NCBI GenBank assembly: GCA_013298845.1
Contig: JAAFJN010000032.1
Location: forward strand, 1 to 57,249
Source of the DNA: Chitinophagales bacterium
GTDB lineage: Bacteria; Bacteroidota; Bacteroidia; Chitinophagales; Saprospiraceae
Direction: 5' to 3'
Length of the DNA: 57,249 nucleotides
Within the stretch, counting starts at the first letter, position 1. The number at the start of each line of letters is the position of its first letter. Of the stretch, positions 33,413-43,297 are shown piece by piece. The notes beneath the pieces are model-generated. The model was not told the DNA's origin and made no database searches. It saw only the letters and a program-made list of their open reading frames with translations. The position numbers and the translations under genes were made by a program.

Positions 33413-34846
33413 TTAGTGTTGAGTCGCCTTTTGTGTCAAAGACTCTTCCGTTGGAGGATTCTCTGAATACTCTTTGCGGGCTTTCTCCACGTATTGGCTT
33501 CCTGCAACTTTCAAAATTGATTTTACCTCGGCAATCGCAACTACCGGAGCAACGCGCGTAAAGATCAAATAAAGCACGAAGAACAAACCAATCGTTCCGG
33601 TGAAGATACTAATCTCAACCCAGGTCGGGCGGTAGTAACTCCAAGAAGATGGGAGGAAGTCACGGGCCAACGTAGTAGCGATGATCACAAAACGCTCGAA
33701 CCACATACCGATGTTTACAACGATACTGAGGAAGAACGTCCACCAAATGCTGCGACGAATTTTACGAGACCAGAACAACTGTGGTGATACCACGTTGCAG
33801 AACATCATACCAAAATACGACCACCAGTAAACACCAAATACGCGGTTGTAAAAAGCAAACTGCTCATATACATAACCGGAATACCAAGCCACGAACAACT
33901 CCGTCAAGTAGGCAACACCTACAATTGTACCCGTGAGTACAATTACCTTGTTCATAGATTCGATGTGGTTGATGGTAATATATTCTTCCAGTTTCAATAC
34001 TTTACGGGTAATCAACATCAACGTTTGTACCATGGCAAAACCAGAGAAGATCGCACCCGCAACGAAATAAGGCGGGAAGATCGTGGTGTGCCAACCTGGG
34101 ACAACCGACGTAGCAAAGTCAAATGATACGATGGTGTGTACCGAAAGTACAAGTGGTGTGGAAATACCAGCAAGAATCAAAGAAAGTGACTCCCAACGTT
34201 GCCAGTGCTTGGCGCTACCAGTCCAACCGAAGGAGAACAATTCGTACATTTTGCGGCGGAAACCCGTTGCGCGGTCACGAACAGTAGCCAAATCCGGCAC
34301 CAAACCCGTGTACCAGAACAATAAAGATACCGAGAAATACGTCGAGATCGCGAATACGTCCCACAACAGCGGCGAGTTAAAGTTTGTCCACAACGGACCG
34401 CGTGTATTGGGGAACGGGAAGATAAAAAATGCAAGCCATACGCGTCCCATGTGGAAAATTGGGAACTGGCCGGCACAAATTACCGCAAAGATCGTCATCG
34501 CCTCGGCTGCACGGTTTACACCAGTACGCCAACGTTGACGGAAAAGTAACAAGATAGCCGAGATAAGCGTACCGGCGTGACCGATACCGATCCACCAAAC
34601 GAAGTTGGTGATATCCCATGCCCAGTTAATGGTTCTGTTGGCACCCCATTCACCAATACCTTTCCAAACGGTCCAGCAAATGGCAAAGACGTAAAGGCCC
34701 AAAAAGGCCGCTGACAAAGCGAATGCCACAATCCACTCGCGGGAAGGAGTGGTTTCTGTAGGTCTGCACAAGTCCTCCGTGATATTATGGTAGGTCTTGT
34801 TACCTTCAATTAAGACGTGCCGAACTGGCGCTATAGGTTGAGACAT
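33413..34846 (-). CDS. actC: Alternative complex III quinol-binding subunit ActC (NrfD-like)
   Basis: This 477-residue NrfD-family membrane protein has about ten helices and provides the quinol oxidation site next to the iron-sulfur subunit ActB. Typical segments are WAWDITNFVWWIGIGHAGTLISAILLLFRQ near the N-terminus (with the conserved histidine) and YFVAGAIFSGFAMVQTLMLITR. The C-terminal tail is soluble (TEESLTQKATQH). Only 42 bp separate it from actB, so they are co-transcribed. Confidence 0.95.
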   Translation of the reverse strand: MSQPIAPVRHVLIEGNKTYHNITEDLCRPTETTPSREWIVAFALSAAFLGLYVFAICWTVWKGIGEWGANRTINWAWDITNFVWWIGIGHAGTLISAILLLFRQRWRTGVNRAAEAMTIFAVICAGQFPIFHMGRVWLAFFIFPFPNTRGPLWTNFNSPLLWDVFAISTYFSVSLLFWYTGLVPDLATVRDRATGFRRKMYELFSFGWTGSAKHWQRWESLSLILAGISTPLVLSVHTIVSFDFATSVVPGWHTTIFPPYFVAGAIFSGFAMVQTLMLITRKVLKLEEYITINHIESMNKVIVLTGTIVGVAYLTELFVAWYSGYVYEQFAFYNRVFGVYWWSYFGMMFCNVVSPQLFWSRKIRRSIWWTFFLSIVVNIGMWFERFVIIATTLARDFLPSSWSYYRPTWVEISIFTGTIGLFFVLYLIFTRVAPVVAIAEVKSILKVAGSQYVEKARKEYSENPPTEESLTQKATQH

Positions 34847-34888
34847 ATATATTATACGTTCTTAATGTTCTGAATATATTGATCGCGA

Positions 34889-37800
34889 TTAGGCGTCTAA
34901 TGCTTCGTTAGTGTTATGTACCTTGGCGGTATAGTGTACACCTGGGCGTACGTTAATTTCTTCCAACACCTGATAAGCCAAAGGACCACTGTTGTTACGG
35001 CGCTTGTTGAGTTCGCTGTTCGGGTTATTGGCGTTACCAAATACGATGGCATTCGTTGGGCACGCTGTTTGGCAAGCCGAGCGTACATCGTTATCTGCCA
35101 CTTCGCGATTTTCGTTTTTAGCGGCCAATTTACCTTCCTGAATACGCTGTACGCAGAAAGAGCATTTTTCGATAACACCGCGTGAACGTACCGTTACGTC
35201 TGGGTTCAAGACCATACGAACGAGGTTGTCCGCGTAGAATGGTTTATCGTCACCTTCAACGTGGAATACGCGCTCTTCGTTAGCACCCCACAAATCGGCA
35301 GTTGTATAATCGAGCCAGTTAAAGCGACGAACTTTGTAAGGACAGTTGTTCGCGCAGTAACGTGTACCGATGCAACGGTTATAGGCCATTTGGTTCAAAC
35401 CTTCCATGCTGTGCGGTGTAGCGGCAACCGGACAAACGTTCTCACAAGGAGCGTTATCGCAGTGCTGGCACATCATTGGTTGGTAAACCACCTTTGGATT
35501 TTCAAAATTACCGTAGAAGTAACGGTCAATGCGCAACCAGGTCATTTCGTGGTGGCGATTTACCTCTTTTTTACCTACTACCGGAACGTTATTTTCGGCA
35601 ACACAAGCCACCTGACAAGCACCGCAACCGATACAAGCATTCAGGTCAACAAACATTTCCCATTTTACACCCATTCCAAACCAAGAGTCTGTTTCAGGAT
35701 AAAGGGTCTGTGAGTTAAGGTGTTCTGCTTCGTGGTGGAACTCCGTCATTTTCTCCGTAAGGCTGCTAATTTCCTTCAAAGAACCGGGGAAAATAATCGA
35801 GCGATTGGTCAATGAGCCTTGGAAACCTTTCCAACCCAACGCCTTTTCGTCCACGTTGATTTGTTTTCCTTCTTCTACGCCCATTGCTTTTACCCCCATT
35901 GTGTGGTGGTGTTGCACGCAAGCGTATGCTTTGTCCTCCCCTACTTTACCAGAAACAGTAGCCGCTGCAAAATACTGCGCGTAACCACCTTCTGCTTTAA
36001 TTGCCGGGTTGAGGTTAACACCGTATCCTACGCCACAGCCACCAGAAGTACGGCCTTGGCCCAAACCAATAGCCACAGTACCGGGTGCCAAACCAAAGGA
36101 GCGGGTAACGGTGCAAGTGTATTTTTGTCCGTTGATTTCAACTTCTACATTGTCGCCGTCAACGAGGTCTTTCCAACCACTGATGCGATTAATACCGTCC
36201 CATTCGTTTGGAATGCTCAATGTATTACCCCATACGGTACGGTTTACCGGATCTGGCATTTCCTGCAACCAAGGGTTATGAGCGTATTGACCATTACCGA
36301 TATTTACAGTTTCGTAAAACGCAATTTCAATTTCGCTGCCGCTTGGTTTAGTGATAGCGTTTACATCGGGGGTAGCACCTAAACCACCAACCGTTGCCGT
36401 TGCCGGAACTTCAAACACACCATCGTGGAGGCTAATATCCCAAAATGCCTGTGGTGTATTGAACTTAGATTGTTGCGGGAACATATTTGCCTGCCAGTTC
36501 GCCTTTACGAATTCGTAATAAGGCTGCTCGGCCTGACGGTTCAATTTTGCGCTATCGGCCCATTCCAACAAAGAATGTTCGGCCTGACGCGTTTTGAATA
36601 AAGGAGCGATAGTTGGTTGAACCAGGCTGTAATAACCTTTGCGTGGTTCTGCGTCACCCCAAGATTCGAGGTTATGGTGCGTAGGAGCACTGTAGTTGCA
36701 TAAAGTAGTCGTTTCGTCCATCACGCCATTGCAAGAGATACGCGTACCTACTTTTGCAAAAGCGGCTTTGAAACTTTCGGTACCCGGACGATCGTAAGCA
36801 GGGTTAGCACCCCAAACGATTACTGTGCTCACGGCACCGCTGTTCATTTCGTTCACCAAAGCGGCGAATGCTTTATCATCACCCTGGCGTTGGTTAGAGT
36901 AGTTACCAAATGTAATGGTGGTATTCAAACTGCCCAGGGCTTCGTTGATTTTATTCACCATCATTTGCTCGGCCAAATTATTGGAAGCACTTACGACCAA
37001 TGCTTTACCACGGGCGTTACGCAAATCTTCGGCCACTTTGTCCAAACCCTTTTGGGCTTTTTCGTTCAAGCCGGATGCACCCGCCTGGCCAGTAACTTTA
37101 GTGTACAGATAAGCGATAGCAACACCCATTTCACTTGGTTTTACGGCGATACGATTATCGGCGTTAGAACCCGTGAGGGACATGTAACTTTCAATTTGGT
37201 AGTGGCGAGACATTTTACCACCTTTTGCCTTGCTGATACGACGATTTTCGGCGTAACCTTTAGCATATTCTACCGGGCTGATCCAGGTACCAAGGAAATC
37301 GGCACCAAAAGAAACGATCACATCGGCTGCGGCAAAGTTATAATGAGGTACAGCACGAACACCGTACATCGTTTGGTTAGCATCCAACAAAGCGGAAGCA
37401 GAAACCGGATCGTACGATACTACCTGTGTATTCGGGTATTTCGCCACAAACTCAGCAATTGCTGCTTTGGCAGATGGGCTGATGATTGTACCGGTGAGGA
37501 TACGAACGTTACCCGCTGCAAGTTTTGCTTTGATGGTATTATCAAGATCGGACCACGATTTTTCGGAAACGGTGCCATTTTCGATTGTACCCGCTGATTT
37601 GATACGTTTGGTATCATAAAGGCTCAAAACGCTGGCCTGCGCACGAGCGCTGGTACCACCGCCGGATACAGAGGAAAGGGAGTTACCTTCAATTTTGATG
37701 GGACGACCTTCGCGGGTTTTTACTAAAACAGCGCAAAAATCGCCGCCTTCAACAATAGAAGAGGCAAAGTAATTGGCTACACCCGGCACTATTTCGTCGG

Positions 37801-38029
37801 GCTTAGACACGTAAGGAATTGCCTTTTTAACTGGAGTTTCACAGGCGGCTAAAGTAGCGGCGCCAATGCCGAAGCCCAGGATTTTCAGGAAATCGCGACG
37901 ACTTGCTTCCCATTGTCCATTGGTTTCAATGGAATTTTCAACGGAAAACTCTTTTTCAGCCGACTGGAGGAAGGACTCCTCGCGATTCAGGTCATCAGAA
38001 CTTACCCAAATACCGTTATCGTGGTGCAT
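34889..38029 (-). CDS. actB: Alternative complex III iron-sulfur subunit ActB
   Basis: This 1046-residue protein fuses a molybdopterin-oxidoreductase-like domain (about residues 60-750, known to carry no cofactor in this family) to a four-cluster ferredoxin domain (about residues 795-995). Cysteine groups are seen in CIGCGACQVAC, CQHCDNAPCENVCP, CIGTRYCANNCP, CSFC and CQTACPTNA. The N-terminus has the twin-arginine motif SRRDFLK followed by a hydrophobic stretch and AACE, consistent with Tat export and lipid anchoring. It passes electrons from quinol at ActC to the ActA hemes. Upstream, a hairpin separates it from actA. Confidence 0.95.
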   Translation of the reverse strand: MHHDNGIWVSSDDLNREESFLQSAEKEFSVENSIETNGQWEASRRDFLKILGFGIGAATLAACETPVKKAIPYVSKPDEIVPGVANYFASSIVEGGDFCAVLVKTREGRPIKIEGNSLSSVSGGGTSARAQASVLSLYDTKRIKSAGTIENGTVSEKSWSDLDNTIKAKLAAGNVRILTGTIISPSAKAAIAEFVAKYPNTQVVSYDPVSASALLDANQTMYGVRAVPHYNFAAADVIVSFGADFLGTWISPVEYAKGYAENRRISKAKGGKMSRHYQIESYMSLTGSNADNRIAVKPSEMGVAIAYLYTKVTGQAGASGLNEKAQKGLDKVAEDLRNARGKALVVSASNNLAEQMMVNKINEALGSLNTTITFGNYSNQRQGDDKAFAALVNEMNSGAVSTVIVWGANPAYDRPGTESFKAAFAKVGTRISCNGVMDETTTLCNYSAPTHHNLESWGDAEPRKGYYSLVQPTIAPLFKTRQAEHSLLEWADSAKLNRQAEQPYYEFVKANWQANMFPQQSKFNTPQAFWDISLHDGVFEVPATATVGGLGATPDVNAITKPSGSEIEIAFYETVNIGNGQYAHNPWLQEMPDPVNRTVWGNTLSIPNEWDGINRISGWKDLVDGDNVEVEINGQKYTCTVTRSFGLAPGTVAIGLGQGRTSGGCGVGYGVNLNPAIKAEGGYAQYFAAATVSGKVGEDKAYACVQHHHTMGVKAMGVEEGKQINVDEKALGWKGFQGSLTNRSIIFPGSLKEISSLTEKMTEFHHEAEHLNSQTLYPETDSWFGMGVKWEMFVDLNACIGCGACQVACVAENNVPVVGKKEVNRHHEMTWLRIDRYFYGNFENPKVVYQPMMCQHCDNAPCENVCPVAATPHSMEGLNQMAYNRCIGTRYCANNCPYKVRRFNWLDYTTADLWGANEERVFHVEGDDKPFYADNLVRMVLNPDVTVRSRGVIEKCSFCVQRIQEGKLAAKNENREVADNDVRSACQTACPTNAIVFGNANNPNSELNKRRNNSGPLAYQVLEEINVRPGVHYTAKVHNTNEALDA

Positions 38030-38103
38030 AATTGATATATTCTAATTCGAGGGCCGAAAAAAATCGGCGGTTCGAAAATTATGATTTAAAATTTGATTTA
38101 AAA

Positions 38104-38149
38104 ATTCGACCTTCGAAGAAACCGTTGGGTTATTCTTCGAGGGTCGAAT
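38104..38149. repeat. Intergenic inverted repeat between actA and actB
   Basis: Two 17-nt arms (38104-38120, starting ATTCGACC, and 38133-38149, ending GGTCGAAT) pair with one mismatch over a 12-nt loop. They lie only 7 bp beyond the actA stop. It may lower actB-F transcription relative to actA or protect the mRNA end. TTCGA-containing words recall the other repeats in the window. Confidence 0.6.
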
Positions 38150-38155
38150 GTACGA

Positions 38156-39568
38156 TTAATAGTGGCACTTTTGGCATTCCAAGCCGCCGATGTCTTCAAC
38201 GACTACTTTTTCGGCCTCGGCGTCGGTTTTACCCAATGCTTTTTTGTGCGCTTTGATATAATCTGATTTGTAATTTTTGTAGAAACCATTACCAAACTTC
38301 ACTTCCGTTTCGCGGTGGCAATTGATACACCAACCCATACCGAGTGAAGAATATTGGTACACTACTTCCATTTCTTGAACCGGGCCGTGACATTTTTGGC
38401 AGGCAATCTGGCCAATGTTCACGTGCTGAGCGTGGTTGAAATAAGCGTGATCGGGCAAGTTGTGGATACGTGTCCACTCAATTGGTCCCTGGATTTTACC
38501 GTTAGAGTCATTTTTCAATGCCGCTACGATACCATCCCACTGGTTTTGAACCAAGTCTTTACCGGCCTCGTCCAAAGCGGTGAGGCTTTTTTCGGACATA
38601 TATTCCTGACCAATCCATTTTTTGTAAAGGTCTTCAATTTGTGCATCGGACCAATTTTCGTAACCATCTACGTATTTACCCGCGATTGGGTCAAAACCAA
38701 TGGAAGCGAAAATTTTGGTCAATTCCGCCGTACCATGCTGAGAACCTTTTTTCACTGCCGAGTGGCAATTCATACAGGTATTGGTACCGGGAATAGATGA
38801 GTGCTTGGAGCGACGCGCGGAGTCGTGGCAATATTGGCACTCAATTTTATTTAAACCAGCGTGCAGTTTGTGGCTGAACTTAATGGGCTGATCGGGTTCA
38901 TAATTTTGGCTGCGGCCCATTTGAGTAGCATTATCCACCGTTTTGTAACCCAAAATAAGGGTTGAAGCAAAAACCAAGAATGCAACGAAACCCTTGCTGG
39001 CCAAGGTGTGCACCCAAGAGCGCTCGACAGCGGCTTCACCGGCGGCAGTACGAGATACATTACCGAGGTGATCAATGATGCGCATGAGTGCAAAAGCGAG
39101 CAAAGCCAACAAAATGGCTAAACCGCCAAAAATCCACATGCTACTGTCAGATTCTTCTTTTGTTTCACCTTCAACGGGAGTAGTAGGCTTCGTAGTACCA
39201 CTACCATTCACGTACACATCTTCGATATAAAGAAGAAGGCTGGCGATATCGTCGTCTTTCAAAGAAGTAAAGCTATTCATCAGTACGGGTTTGTACTGAT
39301 TCCAAAGTTCAACGGCGCGCGGGTGGCCGGAAGCGATCAGGGCTTGAGAGTTGCGAATCCAAGCATAAAGCGCCTTATCATCGCCCCAGCGGGCTTGTGA
39401 GCCACCGAGTGCAGGACCAGTTAACTTGTCCTTCATATTTTTGGCGTGGCAGGATGCGCAGTTAGCCGTAAATAGTTCCTTACCGGCTTCTTTTGTTGGC
39501 CCGGCATACAGGGCAACCGAGGCTACCATAAAGAGCGCAAAAACCCAGGAAATGCGTTTTAGCAACAT
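38156..39568 (-). CDS. actA: Alternative complex III multiheme cytochrome ActA with extra N-terminal heme domain
   Basis: This 470-residue protein starts with a signal peptide (to about ALYA) and a monoheme cytochrome domain (CASCH at residues 37-41, with MNSFTSLKDDDIASLLLYIEDVY). A transmembrane helix follows near residue 150 (WIFGGLAILLALLAFALM) and another near 195. Five more CxxCH sites follow: CQYCH, CMNCH, CQKCH, CINCH and CQKCH. The last is within the final six residues. ActA is the pentaheme electron-exit subunit; the extra heme domain gives six in total. First gene of the act operon, with a well-formed promoter upstream. Confidence 0.95.
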   Translation of the reverse strand: MLLKRISWVFALFMVASVALYAGPTKEAGKELFTANCASCHAKNMKDKLTGPALGGSQARWGDDKALYAWIRNSQALIASGHPRAVELWNQYKPVLMNSFTSLKDDDIASLLLYIEDVYVNGSGTTKPTTPVEGETKEESDSSMWIFGGLAILLALLAFALMRIIDHLGNVSRTAAGEAAVERSWVHTLASKGFVAFLVFASTLILGYKTVDNATQMGRSQNYEPDQPIKFSHKLHAGLNKIECQYCHDSARRSKHSSIPGTNTCMNCHSAVKKGSQHGTAELTKIFASIGFDPIAGKYVDGYENWSDAQIEDLYKKWIGQEYMSEKSLTALDEAGKDLVQNQWDGIVAALKNDSNGKIQGPIEWTRIHNLPDHAYFNHAQHVNIGQIACQKCHGPVQEMEVVYQYSSLGMGWCINCHRETEVKFGNGFYKNYKSDYIKAHKKALGKTDAEAEKVVVEDIGGLECQKCHY

Positions 39569-40012
39569 ATATGAATTGATTTATTTTATTAGTTTTAATG
39601 GCTTTTGGCCATGTTTTTACCTTGTGTGGTGATTACAGCGCAAAGGTATTCATTATTAAAACTGATTAACAAATCCGCAACAAGAACCTACACCTATTTA
39701 GACACAATCTAAACAATTTATAGCGCTAAGTTAAGGGCCTGTTAAAAATCGGCGCAAAGGTAGATAAGGCATTTGTGTTTGCAAGAAAATCGTCAAAAAA
39801 ATCATAAAAAAACTGGGAACCATGGCCAACGTTCAACAAATATCTTACGTCATGGAATTGTCATGCGCTTCAAATGAAAAAGGTAATATGGGAAAATGAA
39901 AAAAGCATTTTCGCAAGTTTGTGACATTTGCCATTTTTTTTATGGTATCCCAACCACATATTGAAACATGATGTATCTTTGTAGAGTTATTCACCACTAA
40001 ACAGTTTTCTAC
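39569..40012. other. Divergent intergenic region upstream of the respiratory locus
   Basis: This 444-bp AT-rich spacer separates actA (minus) from a lipoprotein gene (plus). It contains two minus-strand -7 boxes (39641-39648 and 39755-39762) and one plus-strand box TATCTTTG at 39974-39981, which is 31 bp before the ATG at 40013. No other gene or RNA is recognised. No FNR-type or other regulator site could be assigned. Confidence 0.6.
39641..39673 (-). promoter_or_regulatory. Promoter of the act-cox locus
   Basis: The minus strand reads TTTG (39670-39673), 21 bp, then TACCTTTG (39641-39648), a full match to the Bacteroidota -33/-7 promoter. Transcription would start near 39634, 66 bp before the actA ATG. 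A second TACCTTTG at 39755-39762, with CTTG at 39782-39785, may be a second promoter. Confidence 0.75.
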
Positions 40013-41335
40013 ATGAAACTTAATTACCTCTTCATTTTTTTATCTGCACTCGCTTGGGTTTCTTGCAAAAAAGACTTTCAAGTGGATAACAACGACAAAA
40101 ATTTCCCCCTCGAACTCCGCACCACCAGTACCGGAGAGTTAACTACTTTTTCGTGGGACGAAGTAAAAGTAAGCGGTTTTGAACGGTATGTGCTGGTGCG
40201 CAGCCCGCTCAGTATTCCAGTTGGTACAAGCCCGGCGGCGAATCAAACGGTTTTTGAAAGCACCAATTTCGAGGATACGTCTTCCGAAGACACTCGTTTT
40301 TTTGTATTTGACACCATTGGTTATTATCGCCTGTACGCCAGGGTCAACAACCGTTGGTTGGAAAGTAACGAAGTGCTCGTCACCACCAGTGCACTGGTCA
40401 TTGACGGTATCCATCAGGGCAGTATTTTTCACCCGGATTCCAACTGGGTCATCATTATGAAAACGGAATCATTTGGTTCTACTATCGGCAAATTGGTACT
40501 ATTTGACCTTAATAATGGCCGAACGTACTCTTCCAGTGTTTCTTTCCCGATTAGTAGTATAGAACAAATTGCCATGTGCGTCACTCCGTCCAATAATGGC
40601 TCGGCGGAATTGTATGCCACCACGTCGGGAAGTATCCGCCGGTTTAGTTTACCCGAACTAACCCAAATCAATCAAACGACCTCTACCAATACTCCGTTTT
40701 CGGCAGTCAGTTACCGGTATAACACGTTGCTTACCACCAATGGTGTGTCCAATGTGGCATTAAACATGCGTAAACAAAGCGATTATGCCATAATTCGGTC
40801 GCATTCCCGCAACAACTACTTTGACCACCGTACGCTTGGCATTTTGGATACCACTACCAATTTAGTGGCCGAAGCCTCGCCCAGTCTTACCACCTTGATT
40901 GGTATTGATCCCGTCAGCGGGAACCTGACCCCCGTAAAAACGGTGAGTGAATTGGGTAACCAGGTATTTTTGTTCCAAATGCCCATCTCCAAAGATCGCC
41001 AGCAATTCTGCCCCAATGCGCGCGGCAAAATTTATGATCGGCAACTTAATATGGTGGGAGACGCCAACCCTACACCGAACAACGCCATTATGTTGGACAT
41101 GACTTTTTCGGACCAACCTAACATTGTTTACGCACTGATGTCCGATTTTTTTACCGGACAAACCATCATCAAAAAAGTAAATTCGGAACAGGCCACTGTT
41201 TTAGAGGAATTCCCACAGCAGGGCGGTATTACCTTTAACCGAATTGGATACCTTAATAAGGGACTGGTACTGATTGCCAGCCAACTGAACAATGGCAACA
41301 ACCCAAAATTCACCGCTCAATTAATTAATCTCTAA
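40013..41335 (+). CDS. Lipoprotein of unknown function
   Basis: This 440-residue protein starts with a lipoprotein signal (SALAWVSCKKDF, cysteine at about residue 19). The first part (about residues 25-125) looks like a fibronectin-type III-like beta domain (GELTTFSWDEVKVSGFERYVLVRS, YRLYARVNN). The rest has repeated short strands consistent with a beta-propeller-like fold (IDGIHQGSIFHPDSNWVIIM, LMSDFFTGQTIIKKV). No catalytic motif is seen. The next two genes follow on the same strand at 13 and 69 bp, so it may be part of an operon with a barrel protein and a cytochrome c peroxidase. Confidence 0.7.
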   Translation: MKLNYLFIFLSALAWVSCKKDFQVDNNDKNFPLELRTTSTGELTTFSWDEVKVSGFERYVLVRSPLSIPVGTSPAANQTVFESTNFEDTSSEDTRFFVFDTIGYYRLYARVNNRWLESNEVLVTTSALVIDGIHQGSIFHPDSNWVIIMKTESFGSTIGKLVLFDLNNGRTYSSSVSFPISSIEQIAMCVTPSNNGSAELYATTSGSIRRFSLPELTQINQTTSTNTPFSAVSYRYNTLLTTNGVSNVALNMRKQSDYAIIRSHSRNNYFDHRTLGILDTTTNLVAEASPSLTTLIGIDPVSGNLTPVKTVSELGNQVFLFQMPISKDRQQFCPNARGKIYDRQLNMVGDANPTPNNAIMLDMTFSDQPNIVYALMSDFFTGQTIIKKVNSEQATVLEEFPQQGGITFNRIGYLNKGLVLIASQLNNGNNPKFTAQLINL

Positions 41336-41348
41336 ACGCTTCCACGAC

Positions 41349-42032
41349 ATGAAATTTAAATCCACTTTTTTGCTGATTTTTGCTGTATTAGGCGGAATAA
41401 CCACTTTATACGCCCAAGTTGGCGACGAACAACCCATCCAAAAACTGTCTTTATTCCGCGATATTCATCTGGAAACCGGAATTAACCTCATTCCGGTATT
41501 GAGGGCCGTAAAAGGAACGCCGGGCGATTCCCTTCAGTTAAGTCCTTATTGGCTGAATGGCCGTTTATCGTGGCGCAATTGGGGGATTCGGAGCAGTGTA
41601 GGGGGAAGTTTTAGCGAAAAAAACACCTTTATACAAGGGTTTAAAGATTCCGACAAACTAAGATCCACCCAATTTAACCTTCGGGCCGGCTTAGATTATC
41701 GCCTGAAATGGAAAAACCAGTTCACCTTTACCTTTGGGGCCGATTGGGTACGCCATCTCAACGAAAAAGTAAGGGTACTGGACAGCGGCTTCGATGTAAT
41801 TGAGCAAATTAGCCAAAAAGAAACCACCGGTGGCGGCATTTCCGTAGGTGGACAATGGTGGGTGAGTACACATTTTGGTATCGGGCTGGAATCGTCGTTT
41901 TATTACATGACGGGCCAATTTACCGAAGGCAGAAAATTTGTGAATTTTCCCGAACTTAACGACGATTTAAACCAATCGGATTTCCGGGAAATAACAACGC
42001 CCGTGGCCGTGTACGCCATCTGGAAGTTTTGA
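41349..42032 (+). CDS. Small outer-membrane beta-barrel protein
   Basis: This 227-residue protein has a signal peptide (to about LYAQ). Alternating strands (SPYWLNGRLSWRNWGIRSSVGGSF, QFNLRAGLDYRLKW, QFTFTFGADWV, FGIGLESSFYYMTG) and a final phenylalanine (VAVYAIWKF) mark an outer-membrane barrel of about 8-10 strands. No named family is recognised. It follows the lipoprotein gene by 13 bp, and the two may work together at the outer membrane. Confidence 0.7.
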   Translation: MKFKSTFLLIFAVLGGITTLYAQVGDEQPIQKLSLFRDIHLETGINLIPVLRAVKGTPGDSLQLSPYWLNGRLSWRNWGIRSSVGGSFSEKNTFIQGFKDSDKLRSTQFNLRAGLDYRLKWKNQFTFTFGADWVRHLNEKVRVLDSGFDVIEQISQKETTGGGISVGGQWWVSTHFGIGLESSFYYMTGQFTEGRKFVNFPELNDDLNQSDFREITTPVAVYAIWKF

Positions 42033-42101
42033 TACAAGAAAAATATTACTTCAATTACCACGTATTCATCACTATTTATTCACCAACACAAAATTTAAGG
42101 T

Positions 42102-43232
42102 ATGAAACTCCTTCACTACTTTATCGTTCCGGCAGCCTTTGCGCTGACGGTTGCGGCATGTACAAAGGAACGCAACACGGATGGGCTGGAATACCAGTAC
42201 CAATCGGATGTGCTTCGACTACCATCGCAGGCGTACAACTACGCTAACCCCGACCTGCCGAGTCACCTCAGTGACTTAAAAAGCCGGTTGGGCGCGAAGG
42301 TCACCAACGATGGGGCTACATTGGGCCGCGTTTTGTTTTACGACCCTAAACTTTCACTGACCAACAACACGGCCTGCGCTTCTTGCCATTTGCAAGAAAA
42401 AGGCTTCGCCGATCCGGTTGCGTTTAGTAAAGGTTTTGACGGTCGTTTGACCCCCCGCAACGCCAGTTCCATCGTTAACACGTTGGAACACAACATGTTC
42501 TTCTGGGACGGTCGTGAAACCAACATCAAATCAATGGTGTTGCGCCCGATCGAAAACCACATTGAAATGGGTATGGATAATTTCAAAGCGCTGGAGAAAA
42601 AACTCGGCAGTTTGGATTATTACAAACCTTTGTTCAACAATGCATTTGGTTCCGAAGCGGTTACCGAAGAGCGCATTGCGGAGGCTTTGAGCCAATTCCT
42701 CAACTCGATGGTCAGCGGCAACTCCAAGTTTGACGAATCCAGTCCAAACGGATGGGGTTCCAACGTTCCCTCCGTATTTGATCCGGGTGAACAACGCGGC
42801 ATGGAATTGTTCTTTAACAAAGCCCGCTGCGCCACTTGCCACAACCCGTCGGCCAATAGTTTCTTTGGCGGTCAGGAACAAGTAGCCAACATCGGTTTGG
42901 ATCTGGAACCTAAAGACTTGGGTATGGGCGTTGAAGACGCGTCGAAAGCGGGTATGTTCAAAATCCCGTCGCTTCGCAACGTAGCCCTCACCGGTCCTTA
43001 CATGCACGATGGTCGTTTCCAAACGCTGGAAGAAGTGGTGGAGCATTACAACTCCAACATTCAGCCGGTAGCGAACCTGCACTGGGGATTGCAAGACGGC
43101 ACGGGCACGGGACAACCCATTAAACTGGGCTTAACCGAAGCAGAAAAGGCTGATTTGGTGAGTTTCCTCCACGCTTTGACCGACGAACAGTTTGTTAAAG
43201 ATGACCGTTTCTCTAATCCGTTCAAAAAATAA
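42102..43232 (+). CDS. Di-heme cytochrome c peroxidase (CcpA/MauG family)
   Basis: This 376-residue periplasmic enzyme has two c-type heme sites: CASCH at residues 92-96 and CATCH at 243-247. The intervening FFWDGRE and IENHIEMGM stretches and the C-terminal PSLRNVALTGPYMHDGRFQTLEEVVEHY are typical of bacterial cytochrome c peroxidases, which reduce hydrogen peroxide with cytochrome c electrons. The N-terminus is a lipoprotein signal (LTVAACTKE), so it is membrane-anchored. A MauG-like maturation role is the alternative. A terminator follows. Confidence 0.93.
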   Translation: MKLLHYFIVPAAFALTVAACTKERNTDGLEYQYQSDVLRLPSQAYNYANPDLPSHLSDLKSRLGAKVTNDGATLGRVLFYDPKLSLTNNTACASCHLQEKGFADPVAFSKGFDGRLTPRNASSIVNTLEHNMFFWDGRETNIKSMVLRPIENHIEMGMDNFKALEKKLGSLDYYKPLFNNAFGSEAVTEERIAEALSQFLNSMVSGNSKFDESSPNGWGSNVPSVFDPGEQRGMELFFNKARCATCHNPSANSFFGGQEQVANIGLDLEPKDLGMGVEDASKAGMFKIPSLRNVALTGPYMHDGRFQTLEEVVEHYNSNIQPVANLHWGLQDGTGTGQPIKLGLTEAEKADLVSFLHALTDEQFVKDDRFSNPFKK

Positions 43233-43255
43233 GCATTGACGGCATTAGCACTTTT

Positions 43256-43297
43256 AAGCCATAGATTGGGAATGATCCCGGTCTATGGCTTTTATTT
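43256..43297 (+). terminator. Terminator after the cytochrome c peroxidase gene
   Basis: AAGCCATAGA (43256-43265) pairs with TCTATGGCTT (43282-43291) over a 16-nt loop that has its own small GGG/CCC stem. A T-rich tail follows. It overlaps the end of the converging serine hydrolase gene. Confidence 0.85.

Noticed and set aside
35000-37900. Functional molybdenum enzyme in ActB
   Set aside because: The molybdopterin-like domain of ActB is known to be empty in alternative complex III, and the flanking act genes fix its identity.
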